From Pseudomonas sp. PH1b (GTDB taxonomy: Bacteria > Pseudomonadota > Gammaproteobacteria > Pseudomonadales > Pseudomonadaceae), in contig NZ_AYMU01000013.1 of NCBI RefSeq assembly GCF_000633395.1, forward strand, positions 62,001 through 126,000: 64,000 nt of DNA. Reading direction: 5' to 3'. Within the stretch, counting starts at the first letter, position 1. The number at the start of each line of letters is the position of its first letter. The translations under genes were made by a program, and so were the position numbers. Below the pieces are notes generated by a model. That model ran no database searches, was not told the origin of the DNA, and worked only from the letters and a program-made list of their open reading frames with translations. Below, piece after piece: positions 25,446 to 38,842 of this stretch.

Positions 25446-26011
25446 TGGCCGGGATCAATCTTCTGCCCTGGCGCGAGACCGAGCGTGCCTTGCGCCGCAA
25501 GCGCTTCCTGCTGGCACTGGCGGCCATGGTCCTGCTGGGGCTGGCTCTGGTGTTGCTGATCGATGGGTTTATCGCTCGGGCGATCGAGCGGCAACAGGCG
25601 CGTAACCACTATCTGGGGCAGGCGACTGCCCGACTGGATCAGCAGATCGCCAGCATCCACGAGCTCAAGGCCAGGCGTCAGCAATTGCTCGAACGGATGG
25701 AGGTCATCGAAGGCCTGCAGGGCAATCGTTCGGCCAGCGTGCGGATTTTCGAGCAGTTGGCGCGCAGCCTGCCCGATGGCGTGTACTTCACCGAAGTGGA
25801 CCTGCAGGGGCAAAGCCTGAGCGTCAGTGGCGCGGCGGAATCGAACAATCGGGTATCCGATCTGATGCGCAACCTGCAGGCCGCGCAGGGTTTTGCCGCT
25901 CCCAGTCTGACCGAGGTAAAGAATGCGGCCCAGGCCGACCAGGGATTGGGCAACCTGTTCCGGCTCAGTGTGGAGCAAGTACCCCGGGTGCCCGAGGAGC
26001 CGAAACCATGA
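25445..26011 (+). CDS. pilN: Type IV pilus alignment protein PilN
   Basis: Inner-membrane protein linking PilM to PilO. 188 residues: conserved N-terminal INLLPWRETERALRRKRF that docks on PilM, one transmembrane helix (FLLALAAMVLLGLALVLLIDGF), a coiled-coil stretch (ATARLDQQIASIHELKARRQQ), then a ferredoxin-like periplasmic domain. Start and stop overlap pilM and pilO by one and four bases, so the proteins are made in coupled amounts. Confidence 0.95.
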   Translation: MAGINLLPWRETERALRRKRFLLALAAMVLLGLALVLLIDGFIARAIERQQARNHYLGQATARLDQQIASIHELKARRQQLLERMEVIEGLQGNRSASVRIFEQLARSLPDGVYFTEVDLQGQSLSVSGAAESNNRVSDLMRNLQAAQGFAAPSLTEVKNAAQADQGLGNLFRLSVEQVPRVPEEPKP

Positions 26012-26631
26012 GCCTTGGGCAATGGCTGGCACAAATGCGCCGCACCGACCTGAGGGAACTGGGGCTGGAAGACCTGGGTTCCTGGCCCGGCCCGGCCAAG
26101 ACGCTGGCGGCGGCGATGCTGTTGCTACTGGTGCTGGTGGCGGGCTACAGCCTTTACCTGAGCCCGCATCTGGAGCAACTGGCCCGGCAGCGCCAAGAAG
26201 AGACCGGGCTCAAGCAGCAGTTCGCCGGCAAGGCCCGGGAAGGTGCCAATCTTGAACGCTACCGTGAGCAGCTCAAGGTCATCCAGGGCAGCTTCGATGC
26301 TTTGTTGCGCCAGTTGCCCAGGGGCACCGAAGTCCCGGGGCTGCTGGAAGACATCAGCCGGGTTGGTCTGGGCAGTGGCCTGGCGTTCGAAGAGATCAGG
26401 CTGCAGCCCGAGGAGAGCCGGCAGTTCTATGTCGAGCTGCCGATTCAGATCACCGTCACCGGGGCCTATCACGATCTGGCGACATTCGTCAGTGGCGTTG
26501 CCGGCCTGCCGCGCATCGTCACCCTGCATGATTTCCAGGTCCGGCCCGTGGAGGCCGGCCATCCCGACCGGCTGCGCATGAGCATCGAGGCGCGCACCTA
26601 CCGCTATGACCGTCCGGGGCCGCAGTCATGA
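26008..26631 (+). CDS. pilO: Type IV pilus alignment protein PilO
   Basis: Partner of PilN in the periplasmic alignment subcomplex. 207 residues: a cytoplasmic N-terminus, one helix (LAAAMLLLLVLVAGYSLYL), a coiled coil (LEQLARQRQEETGLKQQFAGKARE), and a ferredoxin-like domain with ITVTGAYHDLATFVSGVAGLPRIVTLHDF. ATGA overlap with pilN and with pilP. Confidence 0.95.
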   Translation: MSLGQWLAQMRRTDLRELGLEDLGSWPGPAKTLAAAMLLLLVLVAGYSLYLSPHLEQLARQRQEETGLKQQFAGKAREGANLERYREQLKVIQGSFDALLRQLPRGTEVPGLLEDISRVGLGSGLAFEEIRLQPEESRQFYVELPIQITVTGAYHDLATFVSGVAGLPRIVTLHDFQVRPVEAGHPDRLRMSIEARTYRYDRPGPQS

Positions 26632-27155
26632 AGCGCTTGCGCTGGCTTGCGCCCGGGTTGTTATGGATGGGCCTGTGGGGCTGTGGTAGTGGCGAAGACT
26701 TCGCCGACCTGGATGCCTACATGAATGAAATGCGCCTGCAATCGCCTGGGCCAATTGAACCAACACCGGTAATCCGGTCTTACCCCTCATTCACCTACAG
26801 CGCTGGTGCACTGCGCAGCCCGTTCCAGCCACCGCAAAGAGCCGAGCTTGTCGCAGGCCCCCAGGGTGCCAGTGCGGTCCGGCCCGATCCTGACCGGCTC
26901 CGGCAATACCTTGAAGGCTTCGACATCGAGCAGATGCAGATGGTCGGGACCCTGTCCAACGCCTCCGGAAGCTTCGCCCTGTTGCGCGCGGCCGGTGGGA
27001 TACACCGCTTGCAGGTGGGCGACTACCTGGGGCGCAACGAAGGACGGATCGTGGCCATCAGTGATTCACAGCTGGAGGTGGTGGAGATTGTTCCCGATGG
27101 AGCGGGAGCCTGGCAGCAGCGCCCGCGGACACTGCCCCTGAAAAAGCACTCTTAA
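26628..27155 (+). CDS. pilP: Type IV pilus lipoprotein PilP
   Basis: Inner-membrane lipoprotein that joins PilN-PilO to the secretin PilQ. 175 residues; a lipoprotein signal ends at the lipobox LWGC (Cys about residue 19), a flexible Pro-rich segment follows (SPGPIEPTPVIRSYPSF), then the beta-sandwich HR domain with MQMVGTLSNASGSFALLRAAGGIHRLQVGDYLGRNEGRIVAI. Confidence 0.95.
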   Translation: MKRLRWLAPGLLWMGLWGCGSGEDFADLDAYMNEMRLQSPGPIEPTPVIRSYPSFTYSAGALRSPFQPPQRAELVAGPQGASAVRPDPDRLRQYLEGFDIEQMQMVGTLSNASGSFALLRAAGGIHRLQVGDYLGRNEGRIVAISDSQLEVVEIVPDGAGAWQQRPRTLPLKKHS

Positions 27156-27169
27156 GTGGGATCTGGAAA

Positions 27170-28933
27170 ATGAACAGGATTGTTTCAGCCTTCGGCGTGG
27201 CGCTATGGATGGCGCTGCTGACGCCGCTGGTCGGCGCCGCCGAACTCAAGGGCGCCTCGGTCGGTGCACCGGGCCCGTTGCCCGCCGTTCGTGCGGCCGC
27301 CAACGAAAACATGCCGCGCTCGATCCAGGGCGTGGATTTCCAGCGCGGCGAGCGGGGCGAGGGTAACGTCCTGATCGACTTGTCGGATCCAGGGATCAGT
27401 GCCGACATCCAGCAGCGTGATGGCAAGATCGTTCTCGGCTTTGCCGGAACCCGGTTGCCCGAATCATTGCGGGTGCGCCTGGACGTCAAGGATTTCGCCA
27501 CGCCGCTGCAGTTCATCAGCGCCGATACACAGAACGGGCGCACCACCATCACCCTGGAGCCCAGGGGGGCTTTCGACTATTCGACGTTCCAGACCGACAA
27601 CCGGCTGACCATCAGTGTCCGCCCCCTGGCCGAGGCCGGGGCTCGGCGCGAGGGCGGGCGTCCAGCCTACAGGGGCGAAAAGCTCTCGCTGAATTTCCAG
27701 GACATCGAAGTGCGTTCAGTGCTGCAACTGATCGCCGATTTCACCGGCCTCAATCTGGTAGCCAGCGACACTGTTCAGGGCGGCATCACCCTGCGTCTGC
27801 AGAATGTGCCCTGGGATCAGGCTCTGGACCTGGTGCTCAAGACCAAAGGCCTGGACCAGCGCAAGATCGGCAACGTGCTGCTGGTGGCCCCGGCGGATGA
27901 AATAGCCGCCCGGGAGCGCCAGGAGCTGGAGTCGCAGAAGCAGCTGGAAGACCTGGCGCCGCTGCGCCGGGAACTGCTGCAGGTCAACTACGCCAAGGCG
28001 GCAGATATTGCCAAGCTGTTCCAGTCGGTGACCGGCGCCGAGGAAAGGGCCGACGAGCGAGGTTCGATCACCGTCGATGAGCGCACCAACAACATCATTG
28101 CCTATCAGACCCAGGAGCGCCTCGACGAGCTGCGGCGCATCGTCACGCAACTGGATATCCCGGTGCGCCAGGTGATGATCGAGGCGCGCATCGTCGAGGC
28201 CAATGTCGACTATGACAAGAGCCTGGGCGTGCGCTGGGGCGGTTCGGTGCAGAACAGGGGCAACTGGAATGCCTCCGGCGTGCAGAACGGTGCCAATGGT
28301 TCGTCCACCATCGGCACCCCGGGCAGCAGTGGCAGCAACACGCCTTTCGTCGACCTGGGAGCCACGGCCAACACCTCGGGCATTGGTATCGCCTACATCA
28401 CCGACAATGTATTGCTGGACCTGGAACTGACCGCCATGGAAAAGACCGGCAATGGCGAGATCGTCTCCCAGCCCAAGGTGGTCACCTCCGACAAGGAGAC
28501 TGCGAAGATCCTCAAGGGCACCGAGATTCCCTACCAGGAAGCCAGCTCCAGTGGCGCCACCTCGGTGTCGTTCAAGGAGGCCTCGCTGTCCCTGGAGGTC
28601 ACGCCGCAGATCACCCCGGATAACCGCATCATCATGGAGGTCAAGGTCACCAAGGATGAGCCGGACTACCTGAACAAGGTCCAGGATGTGCCGCCGATCA
28701 AGAAGAACGAGGTCAATGCCAAGGTGCTGGTCAACGACGGGGAGACCATTGTCATCGGTGGGGTTTTCTCCAACACCCAGAGCAAGGTTGTAGATAAAGT
28801 GCCATTTCTTGGCGATGTGCCGTATCTTGGCCGCCTTTTCCGGCGTGACGTGGTGTTGGAGAAAAAATCCGAGCTGCTGGTATTTCTCACTCCGCGTATC
28901 ATGAACAACCAGGCGATTGCTGTGAGTCGTTGA
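27170..28933 (+). CDS. pilQ: Type IV pilus secretin PilQ (short form)
   Basis: Outer-membrane secretin through which the pilus passes. 587 residues: signal peptide (to about 23), one AMIN domain (about 45-145, SIQGVDFQRGERGEGNVLIDL), N0 (from 165, LSLNFQDIEVRSVLQLIADFTG), N1 (RRELLQVNYAKAADIAKLF), and the C-terminal secretin pore with VSQPKVVTSDKETAKILKG and VNDGETIVIGGVF. P. aeruginosa PilQ is about 714 residues with two AMIN domains; the first appears to be missing here. The rest is complete and pilP directly precedes it, so the gene looks functional. Confidence 0.94.
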   Translation: MNRIVSAFGVALWMALLTPLVGAAELKGASVGAPGPLPAVRAAANENMPRSIQGVDFQRGERGEGNVLIDLSDPGISADIQQRDGKIVLGFAGTRLPESLRVRLDVKDFATPLQFISADTQNGRTTITLEPRGAFDYSTFQTDNRLTISVRPLAEAGARREGGRPAYRGEKLSLNFQDIEVRSVLQLIADFTGLNLVASDTVQGGITLRLQNVPWDQALDLVLKTKGLDQRKIGNVLLVAPADEIAARERQELESQKQLEDLAPLRRELLQVNYAKAADIAKLFQSVTGAEERADERGSITVDERTNNIIAYQTQERLDELRRIVTQLDIPVRQVMIEARIVEANVDYDKSLGVRWGGSVQNRGNWNASGVQNGANGSSTIGTPGSSGSNTPFVDLGATANTSGIGIAYITDNVLLDLELTAMEKTGNGEIVSQPKVVTSDKETAKILKGTEIPYQEASSSGATSVSFKEASLSLEVTPQITPDNRIIMEVKVTKDEPDYLNKVQDVPPIKKNEVNAKVLVNDGETIVIGGVFSNTQSKVVDKVPFLGDVPYLGRLFRRDVVLEKKSELLVFLTPRIMNNQAIAVSR

Positions 28934-28937
28934 TTCT

Positions 28938-29456
28938 GTGCGAAATTTGATTCTTGTTGGGCCGATGGGGGCTGGAAAAAGCACCATAGGCCGTCTACTG
29001 GCCAAAGAGCTGCGCCTGCCATTCAAGGATTCCGATAAGGAAATTGAACTGCGCACCGGCGCGAACATCCCGTGGATCTTCGATAAGGAAGGCGAACCGG
29101 GCTTTCGTGATCGCGAGCAGGCGATGATCGCCGAGCTGTGCGAAACCGACGGTGTGGTCCTTGCCACGGGCGGGGGCGCAGTGATGCGCGAAGCCAATCG
29201 TCGGGCATTGCATGCTGGCGGACGAGTGGTCTATCTGCATGCTTCGGTGGAGCAGCAGGTGGGGCGCACCGCCCGGGACCGCAATCGTCCCCTGCTGCGC
29301 ACCGCCGATCCGGCCAAGACCCTGCGCGACCTGCTGGAACTCCGCGACCCGCTTTATCGGGAAATCGCCGATCTGGTGGTGGAAACCGATGAGCGGCCGC
29401 CACGAATGGTGGTGCTGGACATACTGGAGCGCCTGCAGCAGCTGCCACCCCGTTAA
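28938..29456 (+). CDS. aroK: Shikimate kinase AroK (GTG start)
   Basis: Phosphorylates shikimate in the common aromatic pathway. 172 residues, GTG start five bases after pilQ. Motifs: Walker A GPMGAGKS (6-13), the shikimate-binding DSDKEIE, GGGAVMRE, and lid Arg residues in RTARDRNRPLL. The linked order pilQ-aroK-aroB-damX is standard in pseudomonads. Confidence 0.96.
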   Translation: MRNLILVGPMGAGKSTIGRLLAKELRLPFKDSDKEIELRTGANIPWIFDKEGEPGFRDREQAMIAELCETDGVVLATGGGAVMREANRRALHAGGRVVYLHASVEQQVGRTARDRNRPLLRTADPAKTLRDLLELRDPLYREIADLVVETDERPPRMVVLDILERLQQLPPR

Positions 29457-29601
29457 TGCGCCGAGCGAAATGCGCTATTCTCGGCGTCGCGCCAGACCGC
29501 CAAGGTGTGGCGCAGAGCTATCGGGCTGCGTCACAAGACCAGGCGAGGCTCAACGTCAATACAAGGCAGAATGCCTGCTTCCATCTTCACTGTGGGGACA
29601 C

Positions 29602-30702
29602 ATGCAGACACTTAAGGTCGATCTAGGCGAGCGCAGCTACCCGATTCACATTGGTGCAGGACTGCTGGACCAGCCCGAGCTGCTGGTGCCGCATATCGCC
29701 GGGCGGCAAGTGGCGATCATTTCCAATGAAACCGTCGCGCCCCTGTACCTTGAGCGTCTGACCCGCAGCCTGGGGCAGTTCTCGGTGATCTCGGTGGTCC
29801 TGCCCGATGGCGAGGCCTACAAGAACTGGGAAACCCTGCAGCTGATTTTCGACGGCCTGCTCACTGCCCGTCACGATCGGCGCACCACCATCATCGCCCT
29901 CGGCGGCGGCGTGATCGGCGACATGGCCGGGTTTGCCGCTGCCTGCTACCAGCGTGGCGTGGACTTCATCCAGGTCCCGACCACCCTGCTGTCCCAGGTC
30001 GACTCCTCGGTCGGCGGCAAGACCGGGATCAACCATCCCCTGGGCAAGAACATGGTCGGTGCCTTCTATCAGCCGAACGTGGTGCTGATCGATACCGACA
30101 GCCTCAACACTTTGCCCCGCCGCGAGCTGTCGGCGGGCCTGGCAGAAGTGATCAAGTACGGGCTGATCTGCGATGAGCCATTCCTCACTTGGCTGGAAGA
30201 GAATGTCGACCGCCTGCTGGCCCTCGACCAGCAGGCGCTGACCTATGCCATCGAGCGCTCCTGCGCGGCCAAGGCTGCGGTGGTGGGCGCCGATGAGCGT
30301 GAGTCGGGGGTGCGTGCCACCCTCAACCTGGGCCATACCTTCGGCCACGCCATCGAGACCCACATGGGTTATGGCGTCTGGCTGCACGGCGAGGCGGTGG
30401 CTGCTGGCACCGTAATGGCCCTGGAAATGTCCGCGCGCCTGGGCTGGATTTCCAGCCAGGAACGCGACCGCGGTATTCGCCTGTTCCAGCGTGCGGGCTT
30501 GCCGGTCATCCCGCCTGAAGAGATGACCGAAGCGGATTTTCTCGAACACATGGCAATTGACAAGAAAGTGATCGACGGTCGTTTGCGTCTGGTGCTGTTG
30601 CGCCGCATGGGCGAAGCCGTAGTGACCGACGATTATCCGAAAGAGGTTTTACAGGCCACGCTGGGGGCGGATTACCGCGTCCTGGCTCAGCTTAAAGGTT
30701 AA
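29602..30702 (+). CDS. aroB: 3-dehydroquinate synthase AroB
   Basis: Second step of the shikimate pathway, converting DAHP to 3-dehydroquinate with NAD and zinc. 366 residues from the ATG at 29602-29604 (MQTLKVDLGERSYPIHIG). Motifs: DGEAYKNWETL, the NAD-binding GGGVIGDMAGFAAA, PTTLLSQVDSSVGGKTGINH with the catalytic Lys, and zinc ligands in LNLGHTFGHAIE. The longer reading back to 29212 overlaps aroK and has no homology. The 145-base gap after aroK contains no clear promoter. Confidence 0.97.
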   Translation: MQTLKVDLGERSYPIHIGAGLLDQPELLVPHIAGRQVAIISNETVAPLYLERLTRSLGQFSVISVVLPDGEAYKNWETLQLIFDGLLTARHDRRTTIIALGGGVIGDMAGFAAACYQRGVDFIQVPTTLLSQVDSSVGGKTGINHPLGKNMVGAFYQPNVVLIDTDSLNTLPRRELSAGLAEVIKYGLICDEPFLTWLEENVDRLLALDQQALTYAIERSCAAKAAVVGADERESGVRATLNLGHTFGHAIETHMGYGVWLHGEAVAAGTVMALEMSARLGWISSQERDRGIRLFQRAGLPVIPPEEMTEADFLEHMAIDKKVIDGRLRLVLLRRMGEAVVTDDYPKEVLQATLGADYRVLAQLKG

Positions 30703-30712
30703 TAAGATCCCG

Positions 30713-32296
30713 ATGACTAGTTTGCATGCCGACGAGGCGTTCCTCGGCCATTACCAGTTGAGCCACGATCCTTTCGCTCCCCGGGTCCCTGGCTTCAAGT
30801 TCTTTCCTGCCCAGCGCAAGCCTGTGCTGGGGCAACTGCATCACCTGGCCCGCTACAGCCAGCTGTTGCTGGTGGTCACCGGCCCGCAGGGCAGCGGCAA
30901 GACCCTGCTGCGTCAGGCGCTGGTGGCCAGTACCAACAAGCAATCGGTGCAGAGCGTGGTGGTTTCCGCTCGTGGCGCCGGCGATGCCGCTGGCGTGCTG
31001 CGCCAGGTAGCCCAGGCGCTGAATGTGGCCCAGGCCGAAATCGGCGCGATCCTCGCCCAGGTGGTGCAACTGGCCCTGACCGGCCAGGAAGTCTATCTGC
31101 TGGTGGACGATGCCGAGCAGCTTGACGAGTCTGCGCTTGAGGCCCTGCTGGCCCTGGCGGCGGGCGCTCCGGAAGGCCGCCCTCACGTGTTCCTGTTCGG
31201 CGAGTCGTCGTTGATCGCGGCCCTGGACCAGTTGAGCACCGAAGAAGAGCGCTTCCACGTCATCGAGTTGCAGCCTTACGCCGAAGAGGAAACCCGTGAA
31301 TACCTGGCCCAACGCCTCGAAGGCGCGGGTCAGGGCATCGAACTTTTCTCCGCAGATCAGATCAGTGATATTCACGAAAGCTCCGATGGCTGGCCGGGCA
31401 ACATCAACCAGGTCGCCAGGGATGCAATGATCGAAGCCATGATCGCCAGCCGCTCTGCGGTCAAGCGTCCAAGTATGGGGTTCAACATGCCGAAGAAACA
31501 CGTATTGGCCATTTCCGCTGTAGTGGTGGTGGCCGTGGCTGCAGCCTGGTTGATGCCGGGTCGCAGTAAGGCGCCAACCACCGGGGCTCCGGCCAGCGAG
31601 CAAGCGCAACTGCCTCTGGGGCAGACCCCGACACCGAATGCCAATGGCAGTCCATCGGTGGAATTTGCCGGTTCGTCTCAGCCGATGCCGCTGCCGTTGG
31701 TCGGCCAGTCACAACCGGTAATGCGCGGTCCCCTGGCTGAAGCCGCAGGCGGTATCACCGAGGGCGACGATGGCGTTCCTGTAGAAGGTTCCAGCGCCGT
31801 TCCGCCAACCGTGACCACTACGGCGCCACCGGCGGGTGCAGTGGCCGGCCCGGCACCGACTCCGGCGGCACGTCCGACTCCGGCCCCGACCCAGGTCGCC
31901 ACTGCCAAGCCGACGCCTGCGCCCAAGCCGGTAGAGAAACCAGCCGCCGCCAAGCCTGCTGCAGCCGCCAAGCCGGCAGAAAAACCGGTCACCGTAGCCA
32001 AGGCTGCCGGTGGCAGCTGGTATGCCGGTCAGGCGCCAGGCAACTACGTGGTGCAGATCCTCGGCACCAGCTCGGAAGCCACCGCGCAGAACTTCGTCAA
32101 GGAACAGGGCGGCGAGTACCGCTACTTCAAGAAAGTCCTCAACGGCAAGCCGCTGTACGTGATCACCTACGGCAACTTCACAAGCCGCGATGCCGCGGTC
32201 AGCGCCATCAAATCCTTGCCAGCGAAGGTTCAGGCTGGTAAACCTTGGCCTCGCACTGTCGCTAGCGTTCAACAAGAACTGGCAACAACCCGCTGA
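30713..32296 (+). CDS. damX: DamX-like division protein (AAA ATPase plus SPOR domain)
   Basis: 527 residues: an N-terminal ATPase domain of the ExeA/GspA type with Walker A GPQGSGKT (about 57-64) and Walker-B-like EVYLLVDDAEQLD; a single transmembrane helix (HVLAISAVVVVAVAAAWLM, about 262-280); a Pro/Ala-rich periplasmic linker with PAAAKPA repeats; and a C-terminal SPOR domain from about 435 (GNYVVQILGTSSEATAQNF ... PLYVITYGNF). Binds peptidoglycan at the septum. Placed after aroB as in E. coli (aroKB-damX). Confidence 0.9.
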   Translation: MTSLHADEAFLGHYQLSHDPFAPRVPGFKFFPAQRKPVLGQLHHLARYSQLLLVVTGPQGSGKTLLRQALVASTNKQSVQSVVVSARGAGDAAGVLRQVAQALNVAQAEIGAILAQVVQLALTGQEVYLLVDDAEQLDESALEALLALAAGAPEGRPHVFLFGESSLIAALDQLSTEEERFHVIELQPYAEEETREYLAQRLEGAGQGIELFSADQISDIHESSDGWPGNINQVARDAMIEAMIASRSAVKRPSMGFNMPKKHVLAISAVVVVAVAAAWLMPGRSKAPTTGAPASEQAQLPLGQTPTPNANGSPSVEFAGSSQPMPLPLVGQSQPVMRGPLAEAAGGITEGDDGVPVEGSSAVPPTVTTTAPPAGAVAGPAPTPAARPTPAPTQVATAKPTPAPKPVEKPAAAKPAAAAKPAEKPVTVAKAAGGSWYAGQAPGNYVVQILGTSSEATAQNFVKEQGGEYRYFKKVLNGKPLYVITYGNFTSRDAAVSAIKSLPAKVQAGKPWPRTVASVQQELATTR

Positions 32297-32302
32297 AGAT
32301 TC

Positions 32303-32323
32303 GGCGGCCTTACCCAGGCCGCC
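32303..32323 (+). terminator. Stem-loop after damX
   Basis: GGCGGCCT / AGGCCGCC with a 5-base loop begins 7 bases after the damX stop. It is followed by TCTCCC, not a clean T-run, so termination may be weak. Confidence 0.5.
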
Positions 32324-32506
32324 TCTCCCGGCAACCTCAAATTTCCGCATCGGCATGCTGCCTTCCGGGCCGCGTGCCTTGTGGTGTCTGCGTTACAGTA
32401 GTTTTTGAGTGGCGGCAGTCAGAACCAAAAAATTTTGACTAGCACGACATATCGCTTTAAAACGTTCATAAATGCGACATGAATTTGCGACAAATCGTCG
32501 CTAAAT

Positions 32507-32535
32507 TTGTGGGGCTTTGTGTCGGTATGTACAAT
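32507..32535 (+). promoter_or_regulatory. Sigma70 promoter of gltB
   Basis: TTGTGG (32507-32512), exactly 17 bases, TACAAT (32530-32535). The transcript would have a leader of about 105 bases. Upstream at about 32475-32505 are two partial GCGACA/TTGCGAC repeats (GCGACATGAATTTGCGACAAATCGTCGC) that might be regulator sites. The remainder of the 348-base gap between damX and gltB shows only the damX stem-loop. Confidence 0.7.
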
Positions 32536-32644
32536 GACCTCCCTTTTGCCCCCGCAAAGCTGGCGTACGTTCGGCGCGGATTGCAAGTGGTTGAATTGAA
32601 AAGAAAATTGTCTCGATAAGAGGCAGCCTGGTGAGAAAGTGTCT

Positions 32645-37090
<4,446 letters not shown>

Positions 37091-37091
37091 A

Positions 37092-37193
37092 GCAGCTGCA
37101 AGTGGCAAGCCTCAAGCTGCAAGTGAAGCAGTGCGAGGTTTGCCGGGCATACGTGATCGACTTGCGGCTTGCAGCTAAGAGCTTGCAGCTGCT
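37092..37193. repeat. Long imperfect inverted repeat in the gltB-gltD gap
   Basis: Left arm CAGCTGCAAGTGGCAAGCCT then CAAGCTGCAAGT; right arm ACTTGCGGCTTGCAGCT then AAGAGCTTGCAGCTG. These can pair into a long hairpin within the gltBD transcript. Same short-motif family as at 16262-16346 and 21664-21722. The hairpin could modulate the GltB:GltD ratio (inference). Confidence 0.65.
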
Positions 37194-37211
37194 GTATAGA
37201 GGTTTTTGAAA

Positions 37212-38630
37212 ATGGCTGAACGTCTGAATAACGACTTCCAGTTCATCGAGGTCGGTCGTAAAGACCCGAAGAAGAAACTGCTGCGCCAGCGCAAGAAGGA
37301 GTTCGTGGAAATCTACGAACCCTTCAAGCCCCAGCAGTCCGCCGACCAGGCTCACCGCTGCCTGGGTTGCGGCAACCCGTATTGCGAGTGGAAGTGCCCG
37401 GTGCACAACTTCATTCCCAACTGGCTCAAGCTGGTGGCCGAGGGCAACATCCTCGCCGCCGCCGAGCTGTCGCACCAGACCAACACCCTGCCGGAAGTCT
37501 GTGGCCGGGTCTGCCCGCAGGATCGTCTGTGCGAGGGTGCCTGTACCCTCAACGACGGCTTTGGCGCGGTGACCATCGGCTCGGTGGAGAAGTACATCAC
37601 CGACACCGCCTTCGCCATGGGCTGGCGCCCGGATATGTCCAAGGTCAAGCCTACCGGCAAGCGCGTGGCGATCATCGGCGCGGGCCCGGCGGGCCTGGGC
37701 TGCGCCGACGTGCTGGTGCGTGGCGGGGTGACCCCGGTGGTGTTCGACAAGAACCCGGAAATCGGCGGCCTGCTGACCTTCGGCATCCCCGAGTTCAAGC
37801 TGGAAAAGACCGTGCTGAGCAACCGTCGCGAAGTCTTCAGCGGCATGGGCATCGAATTCCGCCTCAACACCGAGGTCGGCAAGGACGTGACCATGGAGCA
37901 ACTGCTCGCCGAATACGATGCGGTGTTCATGGGCATGGGCACCTACACCTACATGAAGGGCGGCTTTGCCGGCGAGGACCTGCCAGGGGTGTACGACGCC
38001 CTGGATTTCCTGATCGCCAACGTCAACCGCAACCTGGGCTTTGAAAAGTCGCCGGAAGACTTCGTCGACATGAAAGGCAAGAAGGTGGTGGTACTGGGCG
38101 GCGGCGACACCGCGATGGACTGCAACCGCACCTCCATCCGTCAGGGCGCCAAGTCGGTGACCTGTGCCTATCGTCGTGACGAAGCCAACATGCCCGGCTC
38201 GCGCAAAGAGGTGAAGAACGCCAAGGAAGAGGGCGTGAAATTCCTCTACAACCGCCAGCCGATCGCCATTGTCGGTGAAGACAAGGTCGAAGGCGTGAAG
38301 GTGGTCGAGACCCGTCTCGGCGCGCCGGATGCCCGTGGCCGCCGCAGCCCCGAGCCGATCCCGGGTTCCGAAGAGATCATCCCGGCCGACGCCGTGGTCA
38401 TCGCCTTCGGTTTCCGTCCAAGCCCGGCGCCGTGGTTCGAGCAGTTCAGCATCCAGACCGACAGCCAGGGCCGGGTCGTGGCCCCCGAGCAAGGTCAGTA
38501 CAAGCACCAGACCAGCAACCCGAAAATCTTCGCCGGTGGCGACATGGTGCGCGGTTCCGACCTGGTGGTGACGGCGATCTTCGAAGGCCGTAACGCCGCC
38601 GAAGGCATCCTCGACTACCTGGGCGTCTGA
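37212..38630 (+). CDS. gltD: Glutamate synthase small subunit GltD
   Basis: FAD- and NADPH-binding subunit that passes electrons to GltB. 472 residues from the ATG at 37212-37214 with AGAGG upstream. The N-terminus holds Cys clusters for iron-sulfur centres (CLGCGNPYCEWKCPVHN and CGRVCPQDRLCEGAC); FAD binding at VAIIGAGPAGLGCADVL; NADPH binding at VVVLGGGDTAMDCNRTSIRQ. Ends with GGDMVRGSDLVVTAI. Second gene of gltBD. Confidence 0.97.
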   Translation: MAERLNNDFQFIEVGRKDPKKKLLRQRKKEFVEIYEPFKPQQSADQAHRCLGCGNPYCEWKCPVHNFIPNWLKLVAEGNILAAAELSHQTNTLPEVCGRVCPQDRLCEGACTLNDGFGAVTIGSVEKYITDTAFAMGWRPDMSKVKPTGKRVAIIGAGPAGLGCADVLVRGGVTPVVFDKNPEIGGLLTFGIPEFKLEKTVLSNRREVFSGMGIEFRLNTEVGKDVTMEQLLAEYDAVFMGMGTYTYMKGGFAGEDLPGVYDALDFLIANVNRNLGFEKSPEDFVDMKGKKVVVLGGGDTAMDCNRTSIRQGAKSVTCAYRRDEANMPGSRKEVKNAKEEGVKFLYNRQPIAIVGEDKVEGVKVVETRLGAPDARGRRSPEPIPGSEEIIPADAVVIAFGFRPSPAPWFEQFSIQTDSQGRVVAPEQGQYKHQTSNPKIFAGGDMVRGSDLVVTAIFEGRNAAEGILDYLGV

Positions 38631-38637
38631 TCCAACC

Positions 38638-38736
38638 TGTAGGAGCCGGCTTGCCGGCGAAAAACCACCACGCGGTGCAACTGGATGCACCGCGTCGTCT
38701 GCTTCGCCAGCAAGCTGGCTCCTACGGGATGTGTGC
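38638..38736. repeat. REP pair between gltD and hemE
   Basis: GTAGGAGCCGGCTTGCCGGCG at the left and GCCAGCAAGCTGGCTCCTAC at the right; the centre (GCGGTGCAACTGGATGCACCGC) is itself a hairpin. The gap to hemE holds nothing else I can name; hemE may have its own promoter near 38760-38820. Confidence 0.85.
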
Positions 38737-38842
38737 CCGTCCCCGTGACAAATTGCCCCCATAGACATAAAGAAACGGCTCTTGCCGTGCCTTTTGTGTC
38801 GCGCTCTGAGAAAATGCCCCCACTTTTTTTCCGGATGCCGAC

